A program made the position numbers and the translations under genes. This document shows positions 6,648 to 12,445 of a stretch of 12,445 nt of DNA, in pieces. Source of the DNA: Desulfoplanes sp. (GTDB lineage Bacteria > Desulfobacterota > Desulfovibrionia > Desulfovibrionales > Desulfomicrobiaceae); assembly GCA_028708105.1 (NCBI GenBank), contig JAQVZR010000022.1:1-12445 (forward strand), in the 5' to 3' direction. Numbering within the stretch: the first letter of the stretch is position 1; each line of letters opens with the position of its first letter. Under the pieces are notes generated by a model, which saw nothing but the letters and a program-made list of their open reading frames with translations, did no database searches and had not been told where the DNA came from.

Positions 6648-7112
6648 ATGACAAAACAATCAGGTAAAATAAAAATCCTCGGGCAGAATCGGAAGGCTCG
6701 TCATGTGTATGAATTTGTGGAATTCGTGGAGGCGGGGATGGTGCTCACCGGATCTGAGGTCAAATCCCTGCGTCAGGGTATGATCAGTTTCATGGATGGG
6801 TACGTGCAATTTGAGCAGGGCGAAGCCCTGCTCGTGGGGGTGCATATCGCCAAATACGAAAATGCAGGCTATGCCCAGCACCAGCCGGACCGCACCAGAA
6901 CGTTGCTGATGCACAAACATGAAATCCAGAAGCTTATGGATCAGGTGGCCCAGAAGGGGCTGACGGTTGTGCCCACCAAAGTCTATTTCAAAAATGGCAA
7001 GATCAAGGTTGAATTGGCCTTGGCCCGGGGCAAAAATCTTTATGATCGCAGACAGGACCTCAAGGAAAAAGCGGTCAAACGGGATACCGCACGGGAAATG
7101 GCACAGAGGTGA
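6648..7112 (+). CDS. smpB: SsrA-binding protein SmpB
   Basis: SmpB binds tmRNA and brings it to stalled ribosomes for trans-translation. The product is 154 aa (E. coli 160). Characteristic parts: [31 protein letters not shown] near the N-terminus, the oligonucleotide-binding barrel, [31 protein letters not shown], and the basic C-terminal tail ([14 protein letters not shown]) that occupies the empty mRNA channel. The start ATG 6648 is three bases after the ptsI stop; the ribosome site is weak (GGATGGTGA inside the ptsI end), so coupling to ptsI is likely. No tmRNA gene was recognised in the 317 bp that follow. Confidence 0.97.
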   Translation: MTKQSGKIKILGQNRKARHVYEFVEFVEAGMVLTGSEVKSLRQGMISFMDGYVQFEQGEALLVGVHIAKYENAGYAQHQPDRTRTLLMHKHEIQKLMDQVAQKGLTVVPTKVYFKNGKIKVELALARGKNLYDRRQDLKEKAVKRDTAREMAQR

Positions 7113-7222
7113 GAAAGGGAGACGGGAGGCAGTAAAATACCGTGCTCCAAGTGTAGGTTTGTACGTGTGTCCTTGTCATTATAAAAAATATTTTTAGTGG
7201 GCCTCAGGATGGTGCTTGAAAC

Positions 7223-7243
7223 GGGCACGGCGCGTCGTGTCCC
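7223..7243 (+). repeat. GC-rich hairpin with one bulge
   Basis: GGGCACG (7223-7229) pairs with CGTGTCCC (7236-7243) across loop GCGCGT, with one unpaired base. From memory it looks like the dispersed GC-rich palindromic elements of many bacterial intergenic regions; that resemblance is not tested. Confidence 0.6.
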
Positions 7244-7315
7244 TACTGGTGGGGTATAACGTGATAATGATTGTTGCACGTCTCTTGAATATGCCCCTCC
7301 ACTGTGCCGTTTTTT

Positions 7316-7343
7316 CTGTGCACTGCGAACTGCGTACTGCGCA
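7316..7343 (+). repeat. Heptamer tandem repeat CTGCGNA, four units
   Basis: Four exact 7-bp steps: CTGTGCA, CTGCGAA, CTGCGTA and CTGCGCA. A further CTGTGCC at 7302-7308 lies in the same phase. The same heptamer recurs in nine units before secA (9164-9226). Confidence 0.9.
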
Positions 7344-7387
7344 CTAACATATCCTGTCCTTCGACCTTTGAAACATTTTGGTGTCCT

Positions 7388-7415
7388 TCATCTTTTATCT
7401 TTTATCCTTTATCTA
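7388..7415 (+). repeat. Heptamer tandem repeat NNATCYT, four units
   Basis: Units TCATCTT, TTATCTT, TTATCCT and TTATCTA follow one another in 7-bp steps, ending 14 bases before ATG 7430. The complement of the run at 8658-8685 has the same ATCYT core. Confidence 0.85.
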
Positions 7416-7429
7416 TTCAGAACCCAACT

Positions 7430-8659
7430 ATGCCTAAAAATATTATTGTTATCGGTGGAGGCCCTGCGGGGCTTATGGCCGCCATTACTGCTGCCCGTGC
7501 AGGGGCAGATGTCCTGATCCTGGAAAAAAAAGATCGGCCCGGACGCAAGCTGGCCATCACCGGCAAGGGACGCTGCAATGTTTCCAATACTGCTCCCATG
7601 CGTGAGGCCATCGCTCATTTTTTCCCCAAGGGTAAATTCCTTTACCAGGCGTTTGCCCAGTTTTTTACTCCGGATCTGATCCGTTTTTTTGAGGAACAGG
7701 GCGTGTCCTTGAAGACCGAACGCGGAGGGAGAATGTTTCCCGAGAGCGATCAGGCCGCGGATATCATCCACGCATTGCTTGCTGCTGCGAAAAAGGCAAA
7801 CGTCATTATCAGGACGTCTACCCCGGTGCAGGGCCTTATGGTTGAACAGGGGCGGTGCGTCGGTGTTGTGACCGAAAAAGGCGAACGACTGCCTGCCGCA
7901 AAGGTTATTCTGACCACAGGCGGGGCGTCGTATCCGGCTACAGGGTCTACCGGCGACGGCTACCGCCTTGCAGGACAGGTCGGTCACACCATCGTTCCCA
8001 TCCGCCCGGCCCTTATCCCTCTGACTACAGCGGGCGATACCGCCGAACGTCTGCAGGGATTGAGCTTGAAAAATGCACAGGTCAGTGTCTGGGTGGATAA
8101 CAAAAAAGTGACTTCGCTTTTCGGGGAAATGCTCTTTACCCATTTTGGGGTTTCAGGTCCCCTGATCCTGACCCTAAGTTCGCTCATTGTGGATGCCCTG
8201 GGCGCGAAAAAATCGGTGATGATTTCCATAGATCTCAAGCCAGCCCTTGATCCCAAACAACTTGATGACCGGTTGCTCAGAGACATTGATCTTTTTGGCA
8301 AGCGCCAGAGCAAGACCCTGTTCAAGGGACTTCTCCCGGCTTCCCTTATTCCTGTGTGCCTGGATGCCACAGGTATTGACTCCTCGCTTCCTGCAAATCA
8401 GATCACCGCTTTGCAGAGAAAAAAACTGCGCAACTGGCTCAAGGATTTTCAGTTGCCGATTACCGGCCACAGGCCTCTGCGTGAGGCCATTATCACTGCC
8501 GGCGGGGTATCGACCAAAGAAATCGATCCCCGGACTATGGAATCGAAAATGTGTCCGGGACTTTTTTTTGCCGGAGAAATCATGGATATCCAGGCCGATA
8601 CCGGAGGATTCAACCTCCAGGCTGCTTTTTCCACGGGGTGGATGGCTGGGAAGGAATAG
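7430..8659 (+). CDS. FAD-dependent oxidoreductase, HI0933/YhiN family
   Basis: The product is 409 aa, usual for this flavoprotein family, whose physiological substrate is generally unknown; some relatives reduce steroid or bile-acid intermediates, and that should not be assumed here. Visible motifs: the N-terminal dinucleotide-binding loop VIGGGPAGLMAA (7-18) with the ribose-binding acidic residue E32, TGKGRCNVSN (44-53), RGGRMFPESDQA (98-109), TTGGASYPATGSTGDGY (162-178), the inserted middle domain, and the C-terminal FAD contact GEIMDIQADTGGFNLQ. The start ATG 7430 fits the family N-terminus; the frame is open back to 7304 but runs through heptamer repeats. No Shine-Dalgarno sequence precedes ATG 7430. 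Heptamer runs flank the gene on both sides and the last one overlaps its stop codon. It has no functional tie to smpB or secA. Confidence 0.93.
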   Translation: MPKNIIVIGGGPAGLMAAITAARAGADVLILEKKDRPGRKLAITGKGRCNVSNTAPMREAIAHFFPKGKFLYQAFAQFFTPDLIRFFEEQGVSLKTERGGRMFPESDQAADIIHALLAAAKKANVIIRTSTPVQGLMVEQGRCVGVVTEKGERLPAAKVILTTGGASYPATGSTGDGYRLAGQVGHTIVPIRPALIPLTTAGDTAERLQGLSLKNAQVSVWVDNKKVTSLFGEMLFTHFGVSGPLILTLSSLIVDALGAKKSVMISIDLKPALDPKQLDDRLLRDIDLFGKRQSKTLFKGLLPASLIPVCLDATGIDSSLPANQITALQRKKLRNWLKDFQLPITGHRPLREAIITAGGVSTKEIDPRTMESKMCPGLFFAGEIMDIQADTGGFNLQAAFSTGWMAGKE

Positions 8660-8692
8660 GATTTAGGATTTAAGATTTAAGATTTAGGATGC
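8658..8692 (+). repeat. Heptamer tandem repeat ARGATTT, overlapping a stop codon
   Basis: AGGATTT occurs twice and AAGATTT twice in 7-bp steps (8658-8685), followed by a partial unit AGGATGC. The first unit begins inside the TAG stop of the oxidoreductase gene. Confidence 0.9.
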
Positions 8693-8834
8693 AATTTGGC
8701 AGAGGGTGGTAGGGAATTGCAAATCCGTCAGGGGCTGTGTCCTGTGAAGGGGAGACCTGCCACCTAGTGCCCGGCCAGGTTCAAGGTGTCGCAATTATGT
8801 AGCATTGAGACTGTCCTTGGAAATGCACTCCGTA

Positions 8835-8881
8835 TTTCCTGGGAACGCCGACCGTCGGGTCGGCCTTTCGAGCACAGGAAA
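8835..8881 (+). other. Nested stem-loop
   Basis: The outer arms TTTCCTG (8835-8841) and CAGGAAA (8875-8881) enclose the inner arms GCCGACC (8847-8853) and GGTCGGC (8858-8864) with loop GTCG. The first outer arm overlaps a GGAAAT/ATTTCC hairpin, so two folds compete. It could be a structured leader or a repeat element. Confidence 0.65.
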
Positions 8882-8973
8882 AGACATTATGCTCCCATTG
8901 CTTTTTAAGCACTTTTTGTCCTGGTTTGTGCCTGCTCAGAAGCGCGTTGCCGAGCAGCTACCGCGTTCCCAGG
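8838..8973 (+). repeat. 11-bp inverted repeat arms 125 bp apart
   Basis: CCTGGGAACGC (8838-8848) and its exact complement GCGTTCCCAGG (8963-8973) face each other. The right arm lies inside the small ORF. This could mark the ends of a small palindromic element of about 136 bp; no target duplication was seen. Confidence 0.6.
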
Positions 8974-9014
8974 ATAAGAACGCATACGCGCTGGATCTGT
9001 TATACGACAGGTAA
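8889..9014 (+). CDS. Possible 41-codon ORF upstream of secA, not recognised
   Basis: The ORF runs from ATG 8889 to TAA 9012-9014, with a weak GGAAAAG tract at 8877-8883. The product has a short hydrophobic start (MLPLLFKHFLSWFV) and a hydrophilic end (DKNAYALDLLYDR). I do not recognise it. In favour of coding: third-base composition is roughly like the neighbours and the C-terminus looks protein-like. Against: short length, weak ribosome site and an inverted-repeat arm inside it. It may be a gene remnant, a small peptide or chance. An in-frame TTG at 8805 would lengthen it to 69 aa through the stem-loop, which is less likely. Confidence 0.25.
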   Translation: MLPLLFKHFLSWFVPAQKRVAEQLPRSQDKNAYALDLLYDR

Positions 9015-9163
9015 TCCAGGAAAAGGCTCTGGTCCTGTTTTGGTTGCTATCCTTCTCTCGTAATCCGTGAAACAGCCGATGATTGTAAAAATAGGGCTTT
9101 TGGTTTAAACCGTCCCCATTGCATCTGCTAGGTGCGCCGGAAGTGGCAGTGATGATGAAGAAT

Positions 9164-9226
9164 CTGCGCACTGCGTACTGTGATCTGCGAACTGCGATCT
9201 CCCCACTGCGCACTGTGCTCTGCGCA
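9164..9226 (+). repeat. Heptamer tandem repeat CTGCGNA, nine units
   Basis: Nine consecutive 7-bp units fill 63 bp. Three are CTGCGCA; the others are CTGCGTA, CTGTGAT, CTGCGAA, CTGCGAT, CTCCCCA and CTGTGCT. The array ends 52 bp before the secA start and has the same orientation as the run at 7316-7343. Confidence 0.9.
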
Positions 9227-9278
9227 CTTCCAAATACCAACTTTTCTATCGACCCCTAACTCAAAAAAATAAAAAATT

Positions 9279-11786
9279 ATGTTTGGAATAGTCAAAAAGA
9301 TTTTCGGATCAAAGAACGAGCGATTTTTGAAGAAACTTCGTCCTCTGGTGGAACGCATCAATGCCCTGGAATCTTCTGTTACCGCACTGCGGGATGAGGA
9401 ATTCCCTCAGAAGATTGCGGCCTGGAAAGAAGAAGTCGCCAAGGGAAAATCTCTGGATGACCTGCTGCCCGAGGTATTTGCCCTGGTCCGTGAGGCGGGA
9501 AAACGTTCCCTGAGCATGCGCCACTTCGACTGTCAGCTTATCGGCGGAATTATTCTGCACAAGGGACGTATCGCCGAAATGAAGACCGGTGAGGGTAAAA
9601 CGCTGGTGGCAACCCTGGCGGTTGTTTTGAATGCCCTAAGCGGTAAAGGGGTACATCTGATTACGGTCAATGATTATCTGGCCAGCCGTGATGCCGAGTG
9701 GATGGGAAAATTGTATGCTTTCCTCGGCCTTTCCGTCGGTGTCATCGTCCATGGTCTGGATGATACCCAGCGTCAGCAGGCGTATGCAGCTGATATTACC
9801 TACGGGACGAACAACGAATTCGGATTTGATTATTTGCGTGACAACATGAAGTTCTATAAAGAACAGCTTGTTCAGCGCTCGCTTAATTTTGCTATTGTGG
9901 ATGAAGTCGACTCCATTCTGATCGATGAGGCCCGGACGCCTCTGATTATTTCCGGTCCGGGAGAGGAATCCACGTCTTTGTACGGCAGTATCGACGCCAT
10001 CATTCCCCGTCTCAAAAAGGATGAGGATTATACCGTTGATGAAAAGGCCAAGACGGCCATGCTTACCGATGAAGGGGTCAGCAAATGCGAAGAAATCTTG
10101 CATGTGGACAACCTTTTTGATGCCTCCAATATCACTCTGCAGCATCATATTCTTCAGGCTTTGAAGGCCCATGCCATGTTTGCCCGGGACGTTGATTATA
10201 TTGTCAAGGACGGTGAGGTGGTTATTGTCGACGAATTTACCGGGCGTCTGATGCCCGGGCGTCGGTATAGCGACGGACTGCACCAGGCATTGGAAGCCAA
10301 GGAAGGTGTCAAGGTGGAGGCGGAGAACCAGACCCTGGCCTCCATTACGTTCCAGAATTATTTTCGCATGTACAAAAAATTGAGTGGCATGACTGGTACG
10401 GCTGATACCGAGGCCGTGGAATTCAGACAGATCTATGATCTGGATGTCATGGCTATTCCCACCAATCAGCCCATGCTGCGGAAAGATTTTCCCGATGTGG
10501 TTTTCAGAAATCAAAAAGAAAAGTATGCCGCTATTGTGCAGGAAATCAAGGAACTGCATCACAAGGGACAGCCGGTACTTGTGGGTACGACATCCATTGA
10601 GAAATCCGAACTCATCGCTGCCGAGCTTAAGAAGCTTCACGTTCCCCATTCGGTGCTTAATGCCAAACAGAATGAAAAAGAAGCTGAAATCATTGCTGAA
10701 GCAGGGCATAAAGGTAAGGTGACCATCGCCACGAACATGGCTGGTCGTGGAACCGATATTGCCCTTGGAGAAGGGGTTCGCGAGGTTGGAGGCCTGCATA
10801 TCCTGGGTACCGAACGTCATGAAAGCCGGCGTATCGACAACCAGCTCCGGGGCCGTAGCGGCCGTCAGGGCGATCCGGGTTCCTCCCGTTTTTTTCTGGG
10901 GCTGGACGATGACCTGCTGCGGTTGTTCGGTTCTGACCGTATCGTCGGACTGATGGACAAACTGGGCATGGAAGAAGGCCAGTCCATTGAAAATGCCATG
11001 ATCTCCCGGGCCATTGAAAACGCTCAGCGCAAGGTTGAGGGACACAACTTTGATATCCGTAAACAGCTTCTGGAATATGACGATGTCATGAACCAGCAGC
11101 GGACGGTGGTCTATTCTTTGCGGCGTGATCTGATGACCACCCAAGACATGGAAGAGGTTGTCCATGAGTTTATGGAGGATGTCCTGGACGAGGTGTATGC
11201 TCCCATACAACCGGGAAGCCGGGATGCGGATGACACCGAGACCCGGTCCATGGTCCGGAGCAAGCTGGATGAAATTTTCAATCTGCGTAAGGTTGATCAT
11301 TCTACAGAGCTTCCCCACCGGGAAAAAGCTGTGCAGAATATTAACGTCCTGTTTGAAAAACTGAAAAAGGACGCTGGTGATCAGTACCAGGAAATTTTGC
11401 GTTTTTTCCTTTTGGACAGTCTGGATAGAAACTGGAAAGAACATCTGTTGAACATGGACTATCTCAAAGAAGGGATTGGACTGCGCGGATACGGCCAGAA
11501 AGATCCCAAGCAGGAATATAAGCGTGAAGGATTTTCCATGTTTCAGGATCTGTTGTGCAGGATTAAGGAAAATACTTTTCAGCCTCTGACCCGCCTGCAG
11601 CTGCAGGTGGTCCAGGAAGAGGAATTCAAACACGAAGAGCAGAAAAATCTGCAATATGCCGGCAGTGAAGCAGGCGATGCTCCCAAAAAAGAGCCCGTCC
11701 GTCGTGCGGAACCTAAAGTGGGGCGCAATGATCCCTGCCCATGCGGTAGCGGCAAAAAATATAAGTATTGCCATGGCAAAAAATAG
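9279..11786 (+). CDS. secA: Protein translocase ATPase SecA
   Basis: SecA is the motor that drives unfolded preproteins through SecYEG. The product is 835 aa (E. coli 901) and is full length for the core. Order of parts: Walker A MKTGEGKT (101-108), DEVD (208-211) in the Walker B region, the preprotein-binding domain (about 220-370), the second nucleotide-binding domain with [11 protein letters not shown] (487-497), [23 protein letters not shown], the helical scaffold and wing, and a C-terminal zinc site C820, C822, C831, H832 ([14 protein letters not shown]) used to bind SecB or membrane. Start ATG 9279 fits the family N-terminus ([14 protein letters not shown]). No Shine-Dalgarno sequence is present; the 20 bases before it are nearly all A and T. 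A terminator with a 13-bp stem follows at 11831. Confidence 0.98.
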   Translation: MFGIVKKIFGSKNERFLKKLRPLVERINALESSVTALRDEEFPQKIAAWKEEVAKGKSLDDLLPEVFALVREAGKRSLSMRHFDCQLIGGIILHKGRIAEMKTGEGKTLVATLAVVLNALSGKGVHLITVNDYLASRDAEWMGKLYAFLGLSVGVIVHGLDDTQRQQAYAADITYGTNNEFGFDYLRDNMKFYKEQLVQRSLNFAIVDEVDSILIDEARTPLIISGPGEESTSLYGSIDAIIPRLKKDEDYTVDEKAKTAMLTDEGVSKCEEILHVDNLFDASNITLQHHILQALKAHAMFARDVDYIVKDGEVVIVDEFTGRLMPGRRYSDGLHQALEAKEGVKVEAENQTLASITFQNYFRMYKKLSGMTGTADTEAVEFRQIYDLDVMAIPTNQPMLRKDFPDVVFRNQKEKYAAIVQEIKELHHKGQPVLVGTTSIEKSELIAAELKKLHVPHSVLNAKQNEKEAEIIAEAGHKGKVTIATNMAGRGTDIALGEGVREVGGLHILGTERHESRRIDNQLRGRSGRQGDPGSSRFFLGLDDDLLRLFGSDRIVGLMDKLGMEEGQSIENAMISRAIENAQRKVEGHNFDIRKQLLEYDDVMNQQRTVVYSLRRDLMTTQDMEEVVHEFMEDVLDEVYAPIQPGSRDADDTETRSMVRSKLDEIFNLRKVDHSTELPHREKAVQNINVLFEKLKKDAGDQYQEILRFFLLDSLDRNWKEHLLNMDYLKEGIGLRGYGQKDPKQEYKREGFSMFQDLLCRIKENTFQPLTRLQLQVVQEEEFKHEEQKNLQYAGSEAGDAPKKEPVRRAEPKVGRNDPCPCGSGKKYKYCHGKK

Positions 11787-11830
11787 ACGGACCCTTTTCA
11801 CCTGTCTTGTGCTCAGACCTTGAAATGGTT

Positions 11831-11868
11831 ACAAACGCCCGATTATCGAAGGATGATCGGGCGTTTGT
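11831..11868 (+). terminator. Intrinsic terminator after secA
   Basis: ACAAACGCCCGAT (11831-11843) and ATCGGGCGTTTGT (11856-11868) form a perfect 13-bp stem with a 12-base loop, followed by a T-rich but interrupted tail. It lies 45 bp past the secA stop and 51 bp before argJ. Confidence 0.85.
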
Positions 11869-11905
11869 TGTCTGGATTGCAATCTACTCTGCCCCCCGGG
11901 CGGAC

Positions 11906-11911
11906 AAGGAG
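11906..11911 (+). promoter_or_regulatory. Ribosome binding site deciding the GTG start of argJ
   Basis: AAGGAG lies 7 bases before GTG 11919. The ArgJ-like protein begins right after it and no in-frame ATG is near. Confidence 0.85.
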
Positions 11912-11918
11912 AGAAAGC

Positions 11919-12445
11919 GTGTTTACTATACCCGCAGGATATACTTTTTCAGCTGTGAGCGCCGGATTCAAGTATACCGGGCGTAACGATCTGAGTCTTA
12001 TTGTTAGTGAATGCCCGGCGCATGCCGCAGGAGTGTTCACCACCAACAGGTTCCAGGCCGCACCAGTGGTCAAAAGCAGGACCAGTCTGGACCGTTCCCC
12101 TATGGCCCGAGCCATATTGGTCAATGCCGGGCAGGCCAATGCCTGTACCGGGGACGAAGGACTCATGCTGTGTGACAAAACCCGGATTATGGTGGGTGAA
12201 AAGCTGGGCATGGCCCCGGAAGATATTTTGGTTGCCTCCACCGGGGTGATCGGTGATCAGTTGCGCATGGATCTCTGGGAGAAGGCCGTGCCGGAGCTTG
12301 TGGACGCCCTGGGACACTGTGATGCCCTGGATATGGCCAAGGCTATCATGACCACAGATACCTTCCCCAAGGTGGTGAGCAAGACCGTGTCGCTGGAACA
12401 GGGTGAGATCCGTCTCTTGGGAATGTGCAAGGGGGCGGGCAAGGG
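11919..12445 (+). CDS. argJ: Glutamate N-acetyltransferase / ornithine acetyltransferase ArgJ (3' truncated)
   Basis: ArgJ moves the acetyl group from N-acetylornithine to glutamate, closing the acetyl cycle of arginine synthesis; some members also use acetyl-CoA. The frame is open from GTG 11919 to the window end, giving 175 of about 390-400 residues. Conserved parts: VFTTNRFQAAPV (39-50), LVNAGQANACTGDEG (67-81), LVASTGVIGDQLRMDL (104-119) with the Thr-Gly of the oxyanion hole, AIMTTDTFPK (142-151) and the start of the GxxKGAG segment. The self-cleavage threonine that splits the precursor into alpha and beta chains lies past the end of the window, so activity and mono- or bifunctionality cannot be judged. 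The GTG start is supported by AAGGAG at 11906-11911. The terminator just upstream separates it from secA, so it may need its own promoter, which I could not identify. Confidence 0.95.
   Translation, partial: MFTIPAGYTFSAVSAGFKYTGRNDLSLIVSECPAHAAGVFTTNRFQAAPVVKSRTSLDRSPMARAILVNAGQANACTGDEGLMLCDKTRIMVGEKLGMAPEDILVASTGVIGDQLRMDLWEKAVPELVDALGHCDALDMAKAIMTTDTFPKVVSKTVSLEQGEIRLLGMCKGAGK

Larger units (their letters stand above)
7113..7429 (+). other. Non-coding stretch between smpB and the oxidoreductase gene
   Basis: The stretch is 317 bp. It holds an AT-rich palindrome (AAAAATATTTTT, 7184-7195), a bulged hairpin (7223-7243), a four-unit CTGCGNA heptamer run (7316-7343) and a pyrimidine-rich ATCYT heptamer run (7388-7415) next to the start codon. 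There is no clear terminator after smpB and no convincing gene on either strand; open frames here come from the repeats. Confidence 0.75.
8660..9278 (+). other. Non-coding, repeat-rich stretch before secA
   Basis: The stretch is 619 bp. Left to right it holds an ARGATTT heptamer run, a GGAAAT/ATTTCC hairpin (8819-8839), a nested stem-loop (8835-8881), a 41-codon ORF (8889-9014), two arms of an 11-bp inverted repeat (8838-8848 and 8963-8973), a 10-bp palindrome GGTTTAAACC (9102-9111), a nine-unit CTGCGNA run (9164-9226) and an A-rich lead into the secA start. No tRNA or other RNA gene was recognised. Confidence 0.75.

Noticed and set aside
7159..7187. Possible promoter before the oxidoreductase gene (TTGTAC with TAAAAA)
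   Set aside because: The spacing of 17 bp is acceptable but the hexamers are weak and the region is AT-rich, so it could be chance.
7304..7429. N-terminal extension of the oxidoreductase
   Set aside because: It is encoded by heptamer repeats and lies before the conserved N-terminal FAD-binding motif.
7113..7429. tmRNA gene next to smpB
   Set aside because: No tRNA-like ends, no GGTTCRA loop and no tag-coding frame were seen.
9083..9111. Possible secA promoter (TTGTAA with TTTAAA) and palindrome GGTTTAAACC
   Set aside because: The spacing is only 15 bp, and the palindrome is short and single; evidence too thin for a feature.
7302..9233. CRISPR array in the repeat regions
   Set aside because: Units are 7 bp and directly adjacent, without unique spacers, and no cas gene is present.
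9636..11801. Long open frame of 721 codons on the - strand
   Set aside because: It is the complement of secA; the + strand product matches SecA over its full length, and the - strand product has no recognisable domain.

Overview
The window is a housekeeping segment of a bacterial chromosome. It most likely comes from a sulfate-reducing deltaproteobacterium of the Desulfovibrionales type. Three things support that: TrmD carries a fused second SPOUT methyltransferase domain, a mannose-family PTS IID gene sits with ptsH and ptsI, and the gene neighbourhood trmD-rplS-rnhB-yraN-rsmI-PTS-secA-argJ is, as I recall it, like that of Desulfovibrio. The last point is from memory, not a search. Base composition is moderate. 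All confident genes are on the + strand.

Layout. 1-1041: 3' part of trmD (fusion form). 1203-1553: rplS (ribosomal protein L19). 1554-1908: non-coding stretch with a 66-bp imperfect tandem repeat, a hairpin and a strong intrinsic terminator. 1909-3699: three overlapping genes, rnhB, yraN and rsmI (RNA/DNA maintenance and 16S rRNA modification). 3763-7112: a tight run of PTS IID, ptsH (HPr), ptsI (EI) and smpB. 7113-7429: non-coding, with a hairpin and heptameric tandem repeats. 7430-8659: an FAD-dependent oxidoreductase of the HI0933/YhiN family. 8660-9278: a 619-bp stretch with more heptamer repeats, a nested stem-loop, a long-range inverted repeat and a doubtful 41-codon ORF. 9279-11786: secA. 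11831-11868: a terminator with a 13-bp stem. 11919-12445: 5' part of argJ, running off the window.

How the genes work together. trmD, rplS, rsmI and smpB serve translation (tRNA m1G37, the ribosome, 16S rRNA 2'-O-methylation, trans-translation). rnhB removes RNA from DNA. The PTS block can pass phosphate from PEP to EI to HPr, but the window has no IIA, IIB or IIC, so its IID must work with subunits encoded elsewhere or have taken another role. secA drives protein export and argJ belongs to arginine synthesis.

I see no CRISPR array, transposase, phage gene, defence system, rRNA or tRNA. The coding genes are ordinary. What stands out lies mostly between them: four runs of 7-bp repeats around the oxidoreductase gene, the folded tandem repeat after rplS, and the repeat-rich gap before secA. 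Inside rsmI there is also a perfect 15-bp inverted repeat.
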